NCBI RefSeq assembly: GCF_002915175.1
Contig: NZ_NXEJ01000008.1
Coordinates: forward strand, 219,095 to 283,094
Direction: 5' to 3'
DNA length: 64,000 bases
Source: Agrobacterium rosae
GTDB taxonomy: Bacteria; Pseudomonadota; Alphaproteobacteria; Rhizobiales; Rhizobiaceae
Below are positions 35,706 to 46,112 of the stretch, piece after piece. Positions within the stretch are counted from its first letter, which is position 1. Every line of letters starts with the position of its first letter. Below the pieces are notes generated by a model, which saw nothing but the letters and a program-made list of their open reading frames with translations, ran no database searches and was not told where the DNA came from. The position numbers and the translations under genes are program-made.

Positions 35706-37482
35706 TGGCTTTCTCGAAAAATACAATGACGAGCTCTTTGCGCTGAGAAAACGCGCGTCCCGTTTTGCGGCGGCGTTCCCGAAGATCGCAGGCCGGTTAC
35801 GGATGACGGGCGAGGTCGCCGACGACCCCCATGTCGAGCGGCTGATACAGAGCTTTGCATACTCCGCAGCGCGCGTGCGCCAGAAGCTGGATGACGAGTT
35901 CCCGGAGCTCTCCGATAGCCTGCTGGAAACGCTCTATCCGCATTATCTCGCACCGCTGCCATCCATGAGCGTCGTTCATTTTGCCCCCAGCCCGGCACTG
36001 ACGACGGTACAGGCGCTGCCACGGCACAGCGAAATTCTGGCTGAGCCTATCGGCGGCGAAAGCTGCAAATTCCGCACTACGCAAAGTATTGACATCGTCC
36101 CTTTGGAGATTACGGCAGCGTCACTTGTCAGCCAGCCCATCGACGCGCCTTTTTTCGCGTCATCGGCGGGCGCTGCAAGTTGCCTGAAACTGTCATTGCG
36201 CACCACCTCACCTCGTCCCGCAACATTTCGCGAGATAGGACTGACATCGTTACAGATATTCATTTCATCGGCATGGCAGCAGGCGACGGCGCTCTATGAA
36301 CTTCTGGCGAACCATTGCGTCGGGATATCGCTTGCTCAGCATTCCGAAGACCGCAATGCCATCTTCTTACCCGCGGCCAATCTCAAACCCTCAGGCTTTG
36401 CCCGAGATCAGGCGATGCTGCCCTACCCCGCCAACAGCTTCGACGGATACCGGCTGCTGACGGAGTTCTTCGCGCTGCCGCAGAAGTTTCTGTTTCTGGA
36501 TATCGAAGGCCTCGACCAATGGAGCGGTGGAGATTGCGAGCTTTACATCTACCTCGACGCCGCAGAAACGCGGCTTGAGCGTATGGTTTCCGCCAAGGAT
36601 TTCGTGCTTAACGCATCGCCCGTCATCAACCTGTTCAAGCAAAGCTGCGAGCCCTTGAGCCTCGATGGCACACGGACGGAATATCGCCTGCTGCCCGACG
36701 CCCGGCGTCAGAGGACGCGGGAAATCTACGGCGTCGAAGATGTGGAACTGACGAGCCGCACAGGCCAGATCGAAAAGACGTCGCCATTCTTCGGTCGCAC
36801 GCAAAGAAGCAATGGATCCAACGTATTTTGGCAAAGCTATCGCCGCTTCGACGATGATGACGGCTCGTCCGATACCGACATCGCTTTTGTCGATCAGCAG
36901 CGTGGGCCGCTGGGTCCGCTTGATGTCGTGGCCAGCGTCAGCACGCTGTGCATCAATCGAGAACTGCCCAGCCAATTGCCATTCGGCGGCGGGCATCCTT
37001 TCCTGCAACTCGCAGCAGGAAATGAGGCGGTTAATTCCGTTCATGCGTTGATGCCGCCAACAGCAGCCGTTCGAATGAACGAGCGTTCTGCGCGCGAATG
37101 GCGGCTGGTCTCGCATCTTCTCCTCAACCATCTGTCGCTGTTCGACAATGGCGGCGCCCCGCTGAAGGACATTCTCTCCCTTTATGCCTTCAGAGATACG
37201 CCAGAGACCCGCCAACTGGTGGAGGCCATCACTTCGGTCGAAGCGCGCAACTCACATGCCAGAATTGGCTCAGCGATGGTGCCGGGGACAGACATCACCC
37301 TAGAGTTCGACCCTGCCTTGATAGACCGAGCCGCAGCGTTCGTATTCGCGAGCGTGCTGAACCATTTCTTCGGCCTCTACACGTCGATCAACAGCTTTAC
37401 CCGCCTGACCGCAACCATGCGCGGCCAATCCGAACCTCTTGCCCGGTGGCCTGCCCGTGCGGCAGACCGCCCGTTGCTATAG
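35698..37482 (+). CDS. tssF: T6SS baseplate protein TssF
   Basis: This 594-residue baseplate wedge protein begins with the hallmark FLEKYNDELFALRKRASRFA, followed by HVERLIQSFAYSAARVRQKL and LLETLYPHYLAPLPSMSVVH. The last part has ASVLNHFFGLYTSINSFTRL, also typical. It binds TssG and connects to TssK. Length is normal. Confidence 0.95.
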   Translation: MADGFLEKYNDELFALRKRASRFAAAFPKIAGRLRMTGEVADDPHVERLIQSFAYSAARVRQKLDDEFPELSDSLLETLYPHYLAPLPSMSVVHFAPSPALTTVQALPRHSEILAEPIGGESCKFRTTQSIDIVPLEITAASLVSQPIDAPFFASSAGAASCLKLSLRTTSPRPATFREIGLTSLQIFISSAWQQATALYELLANHCVGISLAQHSEDRNAIFLPAANLKPSGFARDQAMLPYPANSFDGYRLLTEFFALPQKFLFLDIEGLDQWSGGDCELYIYLDAAETRLERMVSAKDFVLNASPVINLFKQSCEPLSLDGTRTEYRLLPDARRQRTREIYGVEDVELTSRTGQIEKTSPFFGRTQRSNGSNVFWQSYRRFDDDDGSSDTDIAFVDQQRGPLGPLDVVASVSTLCINRELPSQLPFGGGHPFLQLAAGNEAVNSVHALMPPTAAVRMNERSAREWRLVSHLLLNHLSLFDNGGAPLKDILSLYAFRDTPETRQLVEAITSVEARNSHARIGSAMVPGTDITLEFDPALIDRAAAFVFASVLNHFFGLYTSINSFTRLTATMRGQSEPLARWPARAADRPLL

Positions 37483-37491
37483 GAGTTCGCG

Positions 37492-38496
37492 ATGCAGCCT
37501 CAAGCCATCGACATGCGTGAAAAACAGGCAGAACTGCTGGCAAACGATCCCGGCAGCTTCGATCCTGCGACAGCATTTCGTGTAGCGCAGCATCTTGTCC
37601 AGCAGGATGAATTGACCATTGGTTCTCACAACGGCGCGCGCCCGACGCCCGTTGCGATCAGCGGCTACCGCAGCAAGAATGGCAAAGCGGAACTGCGCTC
37701 CGCATTCGCACCTATCATCGGTCCGCTTGGTTCATTGCCGCCGAGTTATAGTGAATTGCGGCAGCGCGAAGAACGCAATCGTTCCAAGGCGTTGACCAGC
37801 TTCTTCAATCTGTTCGCGGCTCGCTTCAGCGAACTTTTCGTCTCTGCGACAGAAAAATACCGGCTGGCGCGCGAACTGCGCTGGACCCCGAACCCTGAAA
37901 ACAACGCCTTTCGCAAAACACTGCTTTCGCTGACCGGCTTCGGCACTACGGGTCTCAGCGCGAAGGTGGGCGTCAAGGAAGACGTATTGCTGCGTTTCAG
38001 CGGTTTGCTGGCAAATCGCAACCGCAACGCAACGGCCCTGACGTCGATGCTACGTGAATTCACAGGGCTCGATGTCACCATCGAGCAATTTCGCAGACGC
38101 TGGGTGCCACTTCCGCTGCACGAGCAAAGCAGGATGGGGCAGCCCGGCGGTTTGCGGCTTGGGCAAAACGTCACGGCTGGAAGTGCCATCGAAGATTTCA
38201 GCGGCGGCTTCCGCATAGTCCTTGGCCCTGTCGGCTATGCGGATTATCTGGCTTTGACACCCGGCTCGAAGCGGCTTGCGGAAATCTTCGCCGTCACACG
38301 GCTTTTTGTCGGCAGTGCTTTCGAGTTCGACATTCAAGTCATTTTGAAAAAAGAGGATGTGCCTTTCTGCCAGCTGGGTCAGGCAGATGCACCGGCACGG
38401 CTGGGGTGGAACAGCTGGGCCCGCCTTGCCCCAGCGGCAAAAGACAGCACCGACGCAATCGTAACCGAGCGCGAAGGCTCGGCACTTTCAGCGTGA
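37492..38496 (+). CDS. tssG: T6SS baseplate protein TssG
   Basis: This 334-residue partner of TssF has the expected DPATAFRVAQHLVQQ start, FFNLFAARFSELFV in the first third, and FTGLDVTIEQFRRRWVPL, which is the conserved family core. It starts nine bases after tssF with AGGAG before the ATG. It ends ten bases before fha. Confidence 0.94.
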   Translation: MQPQAIDMREKQAELLANDPGSFDPATAFRVAQHLVQQDELTIGSHNGARPTPVAISGYRSKNGKAELRSAFAPIIGPLGSLPPSYSELRQREERNRSKALTSFFNLFAARFSELFVSATEKYRLARELRWTPNPENNAFRKTLLSLTGFGTTGLSAKVGVKEDVLLRFSGLLANRNRNATALTSMLREFTGLDVTIEQFRRRWVPLPLHEQSRMGQPGGLRLGQNVTAGSAIEDFSGGFRIVLGPVGYADYLALTPGSKRLAEIFAVTRLFVGSAFEFDIQVILKKEDVPFCQLGQADAPARLGWNSWARLAPAAKDSTDAIVTEREGSALSA

Positions 38497-38506
38497 GGAT
38501 GACATC

Positions 38507-39703
38507 ATGAAACTTGTTCTGAAAGAAAAACAGGTTAACGGAAGTGCAACGCCCACCCTGTGGAGCTTCGAGCAGGGCAGACGTGTGATAGGACGTTCCA
38601 CCGATTGCGACTGGCAGGTCAATGACGATGCGCGCCGGGTTTCCAAGCAGCATTGCACACTGAGCTGCGACCGCGAGGGGTTCTCCATCACCGACCAGAG
38701 CGCGAACGGCACGCAGGTCGATGGTCGTCTCTTGCTGGAAGGTGAAACCGTTCGCCTGCAAAACGGCTCACAGATCGGCATCGGCGGACAGACATTCGAC
38801 GTCATCATCAGCGGCGAGGCCGAACTGGAATATGGTGATCCTGAAAGTTCGCTCCGCGTCAGCGACGAGCATATGACGATATCGGCCATTCTGGCGGACA
38901 TCGCGCCAAATGGCCGCTCGGCACGGGGCGTCATTGCCGGTGGTGCCTCCAACGACGATTGGCCGGACACGGCACCCGACCTGACCGGCAAGAAAACCAA
39001 GTCCATTTCCCGCAATGTCGAGGTCGGCTGGAATGCCCCTCCTTCGACTGCAGGTGTCGGCACTGTTTTGCCCAATGACTGGAACGAAGAGCCGGTGGAA
39101 AGCTCCAAGCACGAGCACACCGATGCCATGAACATTCCGGTACTGGTCTCACGACCAAAAAAGAAAGTACCCGTCGAGGATTTCGACGCGGTCTTCATGG
39201 GTGGGGACGACGAGGAGACGGAGATTGAGCCGACAGCCGCAGCTGTGCCTGTCACGAGCGACCCTATCGATGACCTTCTGGTTCAGATGGAAAAGGAAAG
39301 CGCCGAATGTCTTTCCATCCTCGACATCGACCAGACGGCCATCGGCGCTGAGACCCATGAGACATCGCCACGGGCACGGCTCGAAGGCCTTATTCGCCAG
39401 CAAAGGCTGCTGGCCTCGTCTCTGGAAATTCTGATCCGAACCTGTACGCAAAAACTCGAGCCGCGATTGATCGAAGCCAAGGCTGACGCCCAAAACGACT
39501 GGCGCGACAAGATTGCACACAAGGAATGGCGGGCTCTGATCCAGAGGACCGATTACTGGTCTACTTTCAAAAAGAACTTCGAAGAAGATGGCCGTCAAAT
39601 GCCGGTCAGAGAGTTTCTTCAGCGCGCAGCACGGGGCGAGGCTGCGCCTGATGAAGCGCTTCAACCAAATACCAAGGGGGTAAGCAGACAAAATGAGGCA
39701 TGA
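38507..39703 (+). CDS. fha: T6SS FHA-domain signalling protein (Fha/ImpI)
   Basis: This 398-residue cytoplasmic protein has an N-terminal FHA domain with the phosphothreonine-binding residues Arg30 (VIGRST), Ser46 and His49 (VSKQH) and the DQSANGTQVDG turn. The C-terminal ImpI/VasC-like region spans about residues 250-370. In A. tumefaciens Arg30 and Ser46 of Fha bind phosphorylated TssL and trigger secretion, and TagF represses by binding Fha. The same residues are present here at the same numbers, supporting a conserved switch. It overlaps tssK by 11 bases. Confidence 0.93.
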   Translation: MKLVLKEKQVNGSATPTLWSFEQGRRVIGRSTDCDWQVNDDARRVSKQHCTLSCDREGFSITDQSANGTQVDGRLLLEGETVRLQNGSQIGIGGQTFDVIISGEAELEYGDPESSLRVSDEHMTISAILADIAPNGRSARGVIAGGASNDDWPDTAPDLTGKKTKSISRNVEVGWNAPPSTAGVGTVLPNDWNEEPVESSKHEHTDAMNIPVLVSRPKKKVPVEDFDAVFMGGDDEETEIEPTAAAVPVTSDPIDDLLVQMEKESAECLSILDIDQTAIGAETHETSPRARLEGLIRQQRLLASSLEILIRTCTQKLEPRLIEAKADAQNDWRDKIAHKEWRALIQRTDYWSTFKKNFEEDGRQMPVREFLQRAARGEAAPDEALQPNTKGVSRQNEA

Positions 39704-41033
39704 AAACCGGGTTGCCTGGAGCGAAGGCATGTTCCTTCGCGTTCAACATTTTCAGCAATCGGACCGTTGGACGGAGCGACTGGTCCGCAATACTACGCGC
39801 AACCTTTCGCCCTATCCCTGGGGTGTAGCGGAAATCGGCATCGATCGAAGCGCACTGGCTATCGGGCAGTTTGCGCTTTCGAACCTGCGAGGCATATTGC
39901 CCGATGGAACGCCGTTCGAAGCGCCTGAGGATTCTGATCTACCGCCGCCGCTGGATCTGGATGAAGGCGTCAAGAACGCAATCGTCTATCTGGCGCTTCC
40001 AGCCCGTCAGCCAGGCAAGGCCGATATGTCCAGCGGTGCCAAGGCCGATAGCAACAGCGTGCGCGTCGTGGCCACCACATACGAAGTATCAGATGCCAAT
40101 GTCGATACGGATTTCATAGCCCCTATCGATGTCGGGCGCTTGAGCCTCAAATTCCTCAAAACCGGCGACGATCTTTCTGGCTATGACCTCATCGGCTTGG
40201 CGCGGGTCATCGAGGTGCGCTCTGACCGCGCGGTCATTCTCGATCCGGATTTCATTCCGCCGATCCTCAACTGCGCAGCCTCATCGCGCCTCTCTGAATT
40301 GCTGACAGAACTCCTCGGTATCGTCCGGCATCGAGCACAGGCAATCTCCGAACGTATAGGTGATCCGACCATTCGCGGCACCGCAGAAGTCGGCGATTAT
40401 TTTCTGCTGCAAATTCTCAATCGTGCCGATCCGCTGCTGGCTCACCTTTCCGCCAATGCCACGCGGTTTCACCCCATCCGGTTCTACGAGGACTGCATTC
40501 AACTGGCCGGTGAACTTGCCACATTCACCACGGATAAAAAGCGCGCGACGGATTTTCCGCCCTATCGCCATGACGATCTGAAGGCGAGCTTTGCCGCCGT
40601 GTTCGATGATCTGCGAACGTCGCTTTCCGCCGTTCTGGAACAGGCGGCTGTTGCCATCGAACTGGTGGAGCGCAGACACGGTGTGCGTGTCGGCACCATT
40701 CACGACCGCACGCTGCTGCGCGACTCCGGCTTCGTTCTGGCCGTACGCGCCGATATGTCTGCCGAGGATATTCGCCGCAAGCTGCCAGCCCAGATCAAGG
40801 TGGGCCCGGTGGAGCGTATTTCCGAATTGGTCAACGTGGCACTGCCGGGCATTCCCGTGCGGTCGCTGCCGGTCCTTCCGCGCCAACTCCCTTATCGCTC
40901 CGGCACGATTTATTTCGAGATCGATACCAAGTCACCTCTTTGGAAGCAGCTTGAAACCTCTGGCGCCATCGCGCTGCATCTCGCGGGTGAATTCCCCGGC
41001 CTTGAGATGGAAATGTGGGCATTACGCGAATGA
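39693..41033 (+). CDS. tssK: T6SS baseplate connector TssK
   Basis: This 446-residue trimeric adaptor joins the baseplate to the membrane complex. The N-terminus VAWSEGMFLRVQHFQQSDRW is diagnostic of TssK, and the C-terminal LPRQLPYRSGTIYFEIDTKS with SGAIALHLAGEFPGLEMEMW is the usual neck/head end. It overlaps fha at its start and tssL at its stop (ATGA). Confidence 0.95.
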   Translation: MRHENRVAWSEGMFLRVQHFQQSDRWTERLVRNTTRNLSPYPWGVAEIGIDRSALAIGQFALSNLRGILPDGTPFEAPEDSDLPPPLDLDEGVKNAIVYLALPARQPGKADMSSGAKADSNSVRVVATTYEVSDANVDTDFIAPIDVGRLSLKFLKTGDDLSGYDLIGLARVIEVRSDRAVILDPDFIPPILNCAASSRLSELLTELLGIVRHRAQAISERIGDPTIRGTAEVGDYFLLQILNRADPLLAHLSANATRFHPIRFYEDCIQLAGELATFTTDKKRATDFPPYRHDDLKASFAAVFDDLRTSLSAVLEQAAVAIELVERRHGVRVGTIHDRTLLRDSGFVLAVRADMSAEDIRRKLPAQIKVGPVERISELVNVALPGIPVRSLPVLPRQLPYRSGTIYFEIDTKSPLWKQLETSGAIALHLAGEFPGLEMEMWALRE

Positions 41034-42541
41034 GCAACGACAAGCCCTCTTCATGGCAGGATTTACCGACGGTGGTTGAGATCACCGACGAAAGCCGCCT
41101 TCGAAACAAAAACGCTCGCAACATGGCGGCCATTCTCGATGACATCATCGAGACAGATGTCGTGCCAGCCCGCACAGGACGCAGCGACAATTCGCTACCG
41201 ATCGACGCGCTGCTCTCCAATTTCCGCTTCGGCGGCGAAGAGGTGCCGACACTGGTGCAGTCGGCAGCGCCTCTGCTGAACCTCGCGCATGTGTTGCGCT
41301 TCAGCGATGCCGAGCCGGACCCGGAGCATTTGCGGCGCGCCTGCATGGAAGCCATCACGCGATACGAGCGCGACCTAGGTTCCGCCCGCATCAGCCCCGA
41401 ACGCGCCAGAGCCGCCCATTATGTGGTCTGCGCCACCGTTGACGATGTCATCTTGAGCAAGCCCTGGGGCGTGCGCGCCGGCTGGGCCCGCTCCGGGCTC
41501 GTCTCTACCTTCCACAATGATGTCACCGGCGGTGATCGCGTATTCGATATTCTCGACCATTTCCACCAGTCTCCGGGTGCCAACAAAGATCTTCTGCTGC
41601 TGCTTTATCTCTGCCTTTCACTGGCATTCGAAGGACGCACACGCGTCTCCGCCAAAGGCGCGCTGGAGCTTTCCCGCATCCGTGACAGTCTCTATAAGAC
41701 GCTGATCGGCCAATATGGCGTATTCGAGCGTGAGTTGTCTCCGCACTGGCAGGGTGTCGAGGCGCGGCACACGCCGTTGCGCACCATGGCGGCGCTTTGG
41801 ACCCTGCTGTCACTGATCGCACTGGCCTTTGCCTTCGGCTACCTGTTCTTCACCCTGTCTTTGAACAGCGCATCCGATACCACATTTGAGCGGCTGGCAT
41901 CGTTGCCTCCCACCGACACGCCGAGTGTGCTAATCACAACGCCGCCCGCCCCACCGGAAACACCGCCGGTCAAAGCCGAAGAGCCGAAAGTGGAGCCACC
42001 AAGGATCGTTGAGCTGCCGAAACCGACGCGGCTGGATAATCTGATGGCGTTCCTCCAGCCGGAAGTTCAGAAAAATCTGGTGACGCTGGCGAATGTGAAC
42101 GGCCGTCTTCGCGTGCGTATCAACAATTCCGGTCTGTTCAGTGTCGGCAGCGCCGATGTCAGCCCGCAATTCCGCGATCTCATCCAGCGTATTGGCGGCG
42201 CACTTGCTGCCGACAAATTCCGAGCGGTGGTTATCGGCTATACGGACAATGTGCCGATCAAGACCATCCAGTTCCCGTCGAACTGGCATCTTTCGGAAGC
42301 CCGGGCGAAGGCGGTGGGCGATATTCTCTCCACCTTCACCGGCCCCGAAGCCATCCTGACCGAGGGCCGCGCCGACAGCGATCCAATTGCCGATAACAAT
42401 ACGGCGGAAGGTCGGGAGAAGAACCGCAGAACAGAGATCATGGTGCTGACCAATCCCGGCGAGCAACTCAGCGAAGCGGGCATTCTTTCCCCCGCGATAA
42501 CAACGACAACCGGACAGCAACCAGGTGAGGCCCAGCAATGA
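41030..42541 (+). CDS. tssL: T6SS membrane protein TssL with OmpA-like domain
   Basis: This 503-residue inner-membrane component has a cytoplasmic DotU domain (about residues 75-240), a single membrane helix (about residues 253-276), a proline-rich linker and a periplasmic OmpA/MotB-type peptidoglycan-binding domain (about residues 365-480; VVIGYTDNVPIKT, LSEARAKAV). The start ATG at 41030 overlaps tssK by ATGA. From this start the Thr in DLPTVV is residue 14, the position PpkA phosphorylates in A. tumefaciens TssL. It assembles with TssM and anchors the machine to the cell wall. Confidence 0.95.
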   Translation: MSNDKPSSWQDLPTVVEITDESRLRNKNARNMAAILDDIIETDVVPARTGRSDNSLPIDALLSNFRFGGEEVPTLVQSAAPLLNLAHVLRFSDAEPDPEHLRRACMEAITRYERDLGSARISPERARAAHYVVCATVDDVILSKPWGVRAGWARSGLVSTFHNDVTGGDRVFDILDHFHQSPGANKDLLLLLYLCLSLAFEGRTRVSAKGALELSRIRDSLYKTLIGQYGVFERELSPHWQGVEARHTPLRTMAALWTLLSLIALAFAFGYLFFTLSLNSASDTTFERLASLPPTDTPSVLITTPPAPPETPPVKAEEPKVEPPRIVELPKPTRLDNLMAFLQPEVQKNLVTLANVNGRLRVRINNSGLFSVGSADVSPQFRDLIQRIGGALAADKFRAVVIGYTDNVPIKTIQFPSNWHLSEARAKAVGDILSTFTGPEAILTEGRADSDPIADNNTAEGREKNRRTEIMVLTNPGEQLSEAGILSPAITTTTGQQPGEAQQ

Positions 42542-45500
42542 ATCCGCTGAGTTATTTTTATACGATCCGGTCATATGTCGATAGCTACGCGGCCCTCATC
42601 GGCAGGCGGTTCATTTCGTTGCTGTGGGCGGTCGCACTTTGCGTCGTCATCTGGTTTTACGGATATCTGGTCGCCTTCGGTACGTTCAAACCTTTCGGCA
42701 CGACGCAGGCGCGCCTGATTGCCATCGGCATCATATTGCTGATCTGGGTGGTCTATATCGTCATTACGGCCTACCGCGCCCGCAAGCAGGACAAGGAACT
42801 TGTCGATAGCATCGAGCAGGAAGCGCTGAACAACCGAAATGCCGAAGTCGGCGAGATACAAACCCGGCTGAAAGAAGCGCTTGCACTCTTGCGCCGCGTC
42901 ACAAAGAAGCGGTTCGGCTATATCTACGATCTGCCCTGGTATGTGATCTTCGGCGCTCCCGGTTCCGGTAAAACCACGGCACTTACCAATTCCGGCCTGC
43001 AATTTCCTCTGGGTGATGCGCTTGGCGAAAGTGCCGTGAAGGGCATTGGAGGAACGCGAAACTGCAATTGGTGGTTCACCGATGAGGCGATTCTCATCGA
43101 TACCGCAGGCCGATACACGACACAGGACGACCTCGACGGCTCGTCCAAGGCAGGCTGGGAAGGCTTTCTCAACCTTCTGCGGCGCTATCGTCGCTCCCAG
43201 CCGATCAACGGTGCGCTCGTAACCCTGTCCATCCACGACCTTTTGACGCGTGACCCGGAAGAGCAACGTCAGGAGCTTCGCTCCATCCGCCAGAGGCTAT
43301 CGGAACTGGACGAATATCTACACGCCCGCGTGCCTGTTTATGTCGTGCTGACAAAGGCCGACCTTCTGGATGGCTTCATCGAGTTTTTCGATGGCTTCAA
43401 CAAAACGGATCGTCATCAGGTCTGGGGTACGACATTTAAGCTGGACGAAAGCTATTCCGCACAGGATCTGCCGCAGCGTTTTCTCGAAGAATTCGAGCTG
43501 TTGCAACAGCGTGTCGACGCGATGCTGATCGAGCGTTTGCAGCAGGAACAGAATGCCGAAATACGGGGGCGCATCTTCCGCTTCCCAGCAGAGCTGTCCA
43601 AGCTCAAGGACCGCTTGCATGAAGCATTGAGCGAGCTGTGCGCGAGCTCGCCGCTGATCGAAGCGCCGTTGCTTCGTGGCGTGTACTTTGCGTCCGGTAC
43701 GCAAGCGGAAGCGGGCACGACTGCCCCGCGCGCCCACCGCAGCTACTTCCTGGTGCGTCTGTTCAAGGAGGTCATTTTTCCGGAAGCGGCGCTCGTCATG
43801 CGTGACAAACGCCTGTCCGGCAGGCAGCTTCTGGTCCGGCGCATAGCGTATGGCTTGTCCGTGGCTGTGGTCGCAATCGTCTTTACCGGCTGGATCCTGA
43901 CCTATTTCTCCAACACGCAGGCGCTGGCTGAAGCGGACCGTAAACTGAATGCTTACCAGCAGCTGGTTCAGGGCATTCAAGTCCGAAACGTATCGGACGC
44001 AGACTTCCTGCGCATTCTGCCGGCTCTCGATAACCTGCGCGAAGTCAATTCCGGCTTTGCGAAAGACCGCGTGTGGAATGTTGGTTTCGGGCTTGATCAG
44101 GAAGAGAAAATCGCTGGCCGACAGCGCGATGCCTATCAGCGGGCGTTAAACGCACTGCTCCTGCCGCGCATGATCGTGCAATTACAAAAGCAGCTTCAAG
44201 ACGAGAGCGATGTCACGCGCACGTTCAATTCCCTGAAGTTGTACGGCATGCTTGGGGGTCTCGGTAACCTTGATCGCGATTTCATGACCGTGCAATCGAG
44301 GGACATGTTCGCGTCTCTCTATCCCGGAGATGGCAGGGCTGCGGCCCGTGACGCGCTCAATCGTCATGCTCGTGCCTTGGCCGGTGGTGTTCTCGCCCCG
44401 ATCGAACTCGATGCCAGACTGATTTCCAAAGCGCGCGACACCATCCGTGGCCAGGCAATCGGCGCGCGTGCCTATGATATTCTCGCTGGCCTTCCGCAGG
44501 CACGCGAGCTTCCGAACTGGAGCCCGTCTGCTGCTTTCGGCCCGCTGGGCGAACGTGCCGTGGAACGTGAAAGCAAGGCACCGCTGGTGGATGGGATCGA
44601 AGGGCTGTTTACCGCTAACGGTTATCGCGGCGTCGTCATCCCGCAAGTCTCCTATGCTTCAAGGGTTGCGCTGTCTGAAGCCTGGGTGCGTGGTTCGGAT
44701 GACGCAATTCGTGGCGCGACGGTAGAAACTGTGGCGCAGGCCGCTCTCCAGATATATTTCGACCGCTTTGAAAAACGCTGGAACGACCTTCTGACCGATG
44801 TGCGCATCAAGCCTTCGCAGAGCCTTGGTGATGCGGTGGAGACAACGCGAATTCTGGCAAATGATCGCAACATCATCATCGAAGCCGCCAAGTCCATCGC
44901 CGATGCCACCGACTTGCGTCCCAATGCGGGAGCGAGCTTGACAACCTTGGCATCGACCGCCGACGGTGACAACACGGCAGCGATCCTGTCTGCAACCGTC
45001 GATGCGGCTGATCCCTACGCGCGGCTTCGCGAAATGCTGGCAGCGAAAGGGTCTGGTTCATCCGAACAGGCAAACAGCAACGGCGCGAATGGTGGCAAGG
45101 AAGCAGGTTCGCCATCGGAACAGCTACTTGCCGATATCAAGGCTTTGCACGAGCAACTGGCACGCTCCTCCACCACATCCGACGAGGTGGCAAAGGTGTT
45201 CGATGTGGACAGTCAGTTGACGAAAGCCAATCAGGATCTGTTGCAGGAGGCGCGTCAGCTTCCGGCACCGCTTGACGTTTGGGTTGCCGGACTTGCGGCC
45301 GACGTCGGTTCGCTGGCGGTGAAATCCGCACGTGGCCGGATTGCCGATCTCTGGGCGGCGGAGGGAGCATCGCTTTGCTCTTCCATCGTTTCAGGACGTT
45401 ATCCGTTTGATAGGGCATCTCCAAGAGATGTTGCGATGGCCGATTTCACCCGGCTTTTCGGACCGAAGGGCACTTTCCAGACGTTCTTCAAGCAGCGCAT

Positions 45501-46029
45501 GGAACCCTTCGTCGACAAGACGACAAATCCATGGGGCTGGAAGGGCACGTTTGGCGCAACTGGCATACCGAGCGATGCCATTGCCCAATTCGAGAATGCC
45601 GACAAAATTTTACGCGCGTTCTTTCCCAATGGAAGCGAAGTGCCGGCTGTATCGATCAACGTGAAGCCGGTGTCGCTGACGGACGCATCCAGTGCCGTCA
45701 TGCTGGAAATCGAAGGCGAGCGGGTCGTTTATTATCACGGTCCGGTGCAGGCGAAATCCATCACATGGCCATCTGAGAGCAATTCCGCCAATCTTTCGCG
45801 CATCGCTTTCCAGCCCGGTGGCTGGCAGCAGGCGAAAACAGAAAACGGCGACTGGTCGCCATTCCGCCTGTTCGATGATGCAAAAATCGATAATCAGGCA
45901 GGCGATTTGTTAAGAGCTAGGTTTGAAAATAGCGGCCAAGTGGCAGAGTTCGATATTCAGTTTGGTTCGGTGCTCAATCCGTTCAGACTGGATGCGCTTG
46001 CGAACTTCACCTGCCCGGCTCAATTCTGA
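42538..46029 (+). CDS. tssM: T6SS membrane protein TssM (IcmF family)
   Basis: This 1163-residue inner-membrane protein has two N-terminal helices (about residues 26-48 and 58-78), a cytoplasmic NTPase-like domain with Walker A GAPGSGKT (139-146) and LIDTAGRY (about 186-193), a third helix (about 437-457) and a long periplasmic part ending in a DUF1215-like C-terminus. The intact Walker motif is notable because many TssM proteins lack it; in A. tumefaciens ATP binding by TssM drives a conformational change and Hcp recruitment. It overlaps tssL by four bases. Confidence 0.96.
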   Translation: MNPLSYFYTIRSYVDSYAALIGRRFISLLWAVALCVVIWFYGYLVAFGTFKPFGTTQARLIAIGIILLIWVVYIVITAYRARKQDKELVDSIEQEALNNRNAEVGEIQTRLKEALALLRRVTKKRFGYIYDLPWYVIFGAPGSGKTTALTNSGLQFPLGDALGESAVKGIGGTRNCNWWFTDEAILIDTAGRYTTQDDLDGSSKAGWEGFLNLLRRYRRSQPINGALVTLSIHDLLTRDPEEQRQELRSIRQRLSELDEYLHARVPVYVVLTKADLLDGFIEFFDGFNKTDRHQVWGTTFKLDESYSAQDLPQRFLEEFELLQQRVDAMLIERLQQEQNAEIRGRIFRFPAELSKLKDRLHEALSELCASSPLIEAPLLRGVYFASGTQAEAGTTAPRAHRSYFLVRLFKEVIFPEAALVMRDKRLSGRQLLVRRIAYGLSVAVVAIVFTGWILTYFSNTQALAEADRKLNAYQQLVQGIQVRNVSDADFLRILPALDNLREVNSGFAKDRVWNVGFGLDQEEKIAGRQRDAYQRALNALLLPRMIVQLQKQLQDESDVTRTFNSLKLYGMLGGLGNLDRDFMTVQSRDMFASLYPGDGRAAARDALNRHARALAGGVLAPIELDARLISKARDTIRGQAIGARAYDILAGLPQARELPNWSPSAAFGPLGERAVERESKAPLVDGIEGLFTANGYRGVVIPQVSYASRVALSEAWVRGSDDAIRGATVETVAQAALQIYFDRFEKRWNDLLTDVRIKPSQSLGDAVETTRILANDRNIIIEAAKSIADATDLRPNAGASLTTLASTADGDNTAAILSATVDAADPYARLREMLAAKGSGSSEQANSNGANGGKEAGSPSEQLLADIKALHEQLARSSTTSDEVAKVFDVDSQLTKANQDLLQEARQLPAPLDVWVAGLAADVGSLAVKSARGRIADLWAAEGASLCSSIVSGRYPFDRASPRDVAMADFTRLFGPKGTFQTFFKQRMEPFVDKTTNPWGWKGTFGATGIPSDAIAQFENADKILRAFFPNGSEVPAVSINVKPVSLTDASSAVMLEIEGERVVYYHGPVQAKSITWPSESNSANLSRIAFQPGGWQQAKTENGDWSPFRLFDDAKIDNQAGDLLRARFENSGQVAEFDIQFGSVLNPFRLDALANFTCPAQF

Positions 46030-46064
46030 GTGACAGATCAATGTCGCGTTTAACGGAGGGGATG

Positions 46065-46112
46065 ATGACAACGAAAATGCACCGGCACCGCAGAGCCGCC
46101 TTGTCTGACTGA
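46065..46112 (+). CDS. Short leader frame coupled to tagF-pppA
   Basis: A 15-codon frame (MTTKMHRHRRAALSD) begins at an ATG with GGAGG five bases upstream and ends in TGA, whose A is the first base of the tagF-pppA ATG (TGATG). The large gene itself has no good ribosome site, so it may be translated by coupling to this leader. No function for the peptide is implied. It could also be the relic of a longer original N-terminus. Confidence 0.4.
   Translation: MTTKMHRHRRAALSD

Noticed and set aside
46038..46111. Longer N-terminus for TagF-PppA
   Set aside because: An in-frame TGA lies at 46106-46108 just before the ATG, so the frame cannot extend upstream without a frameshift.
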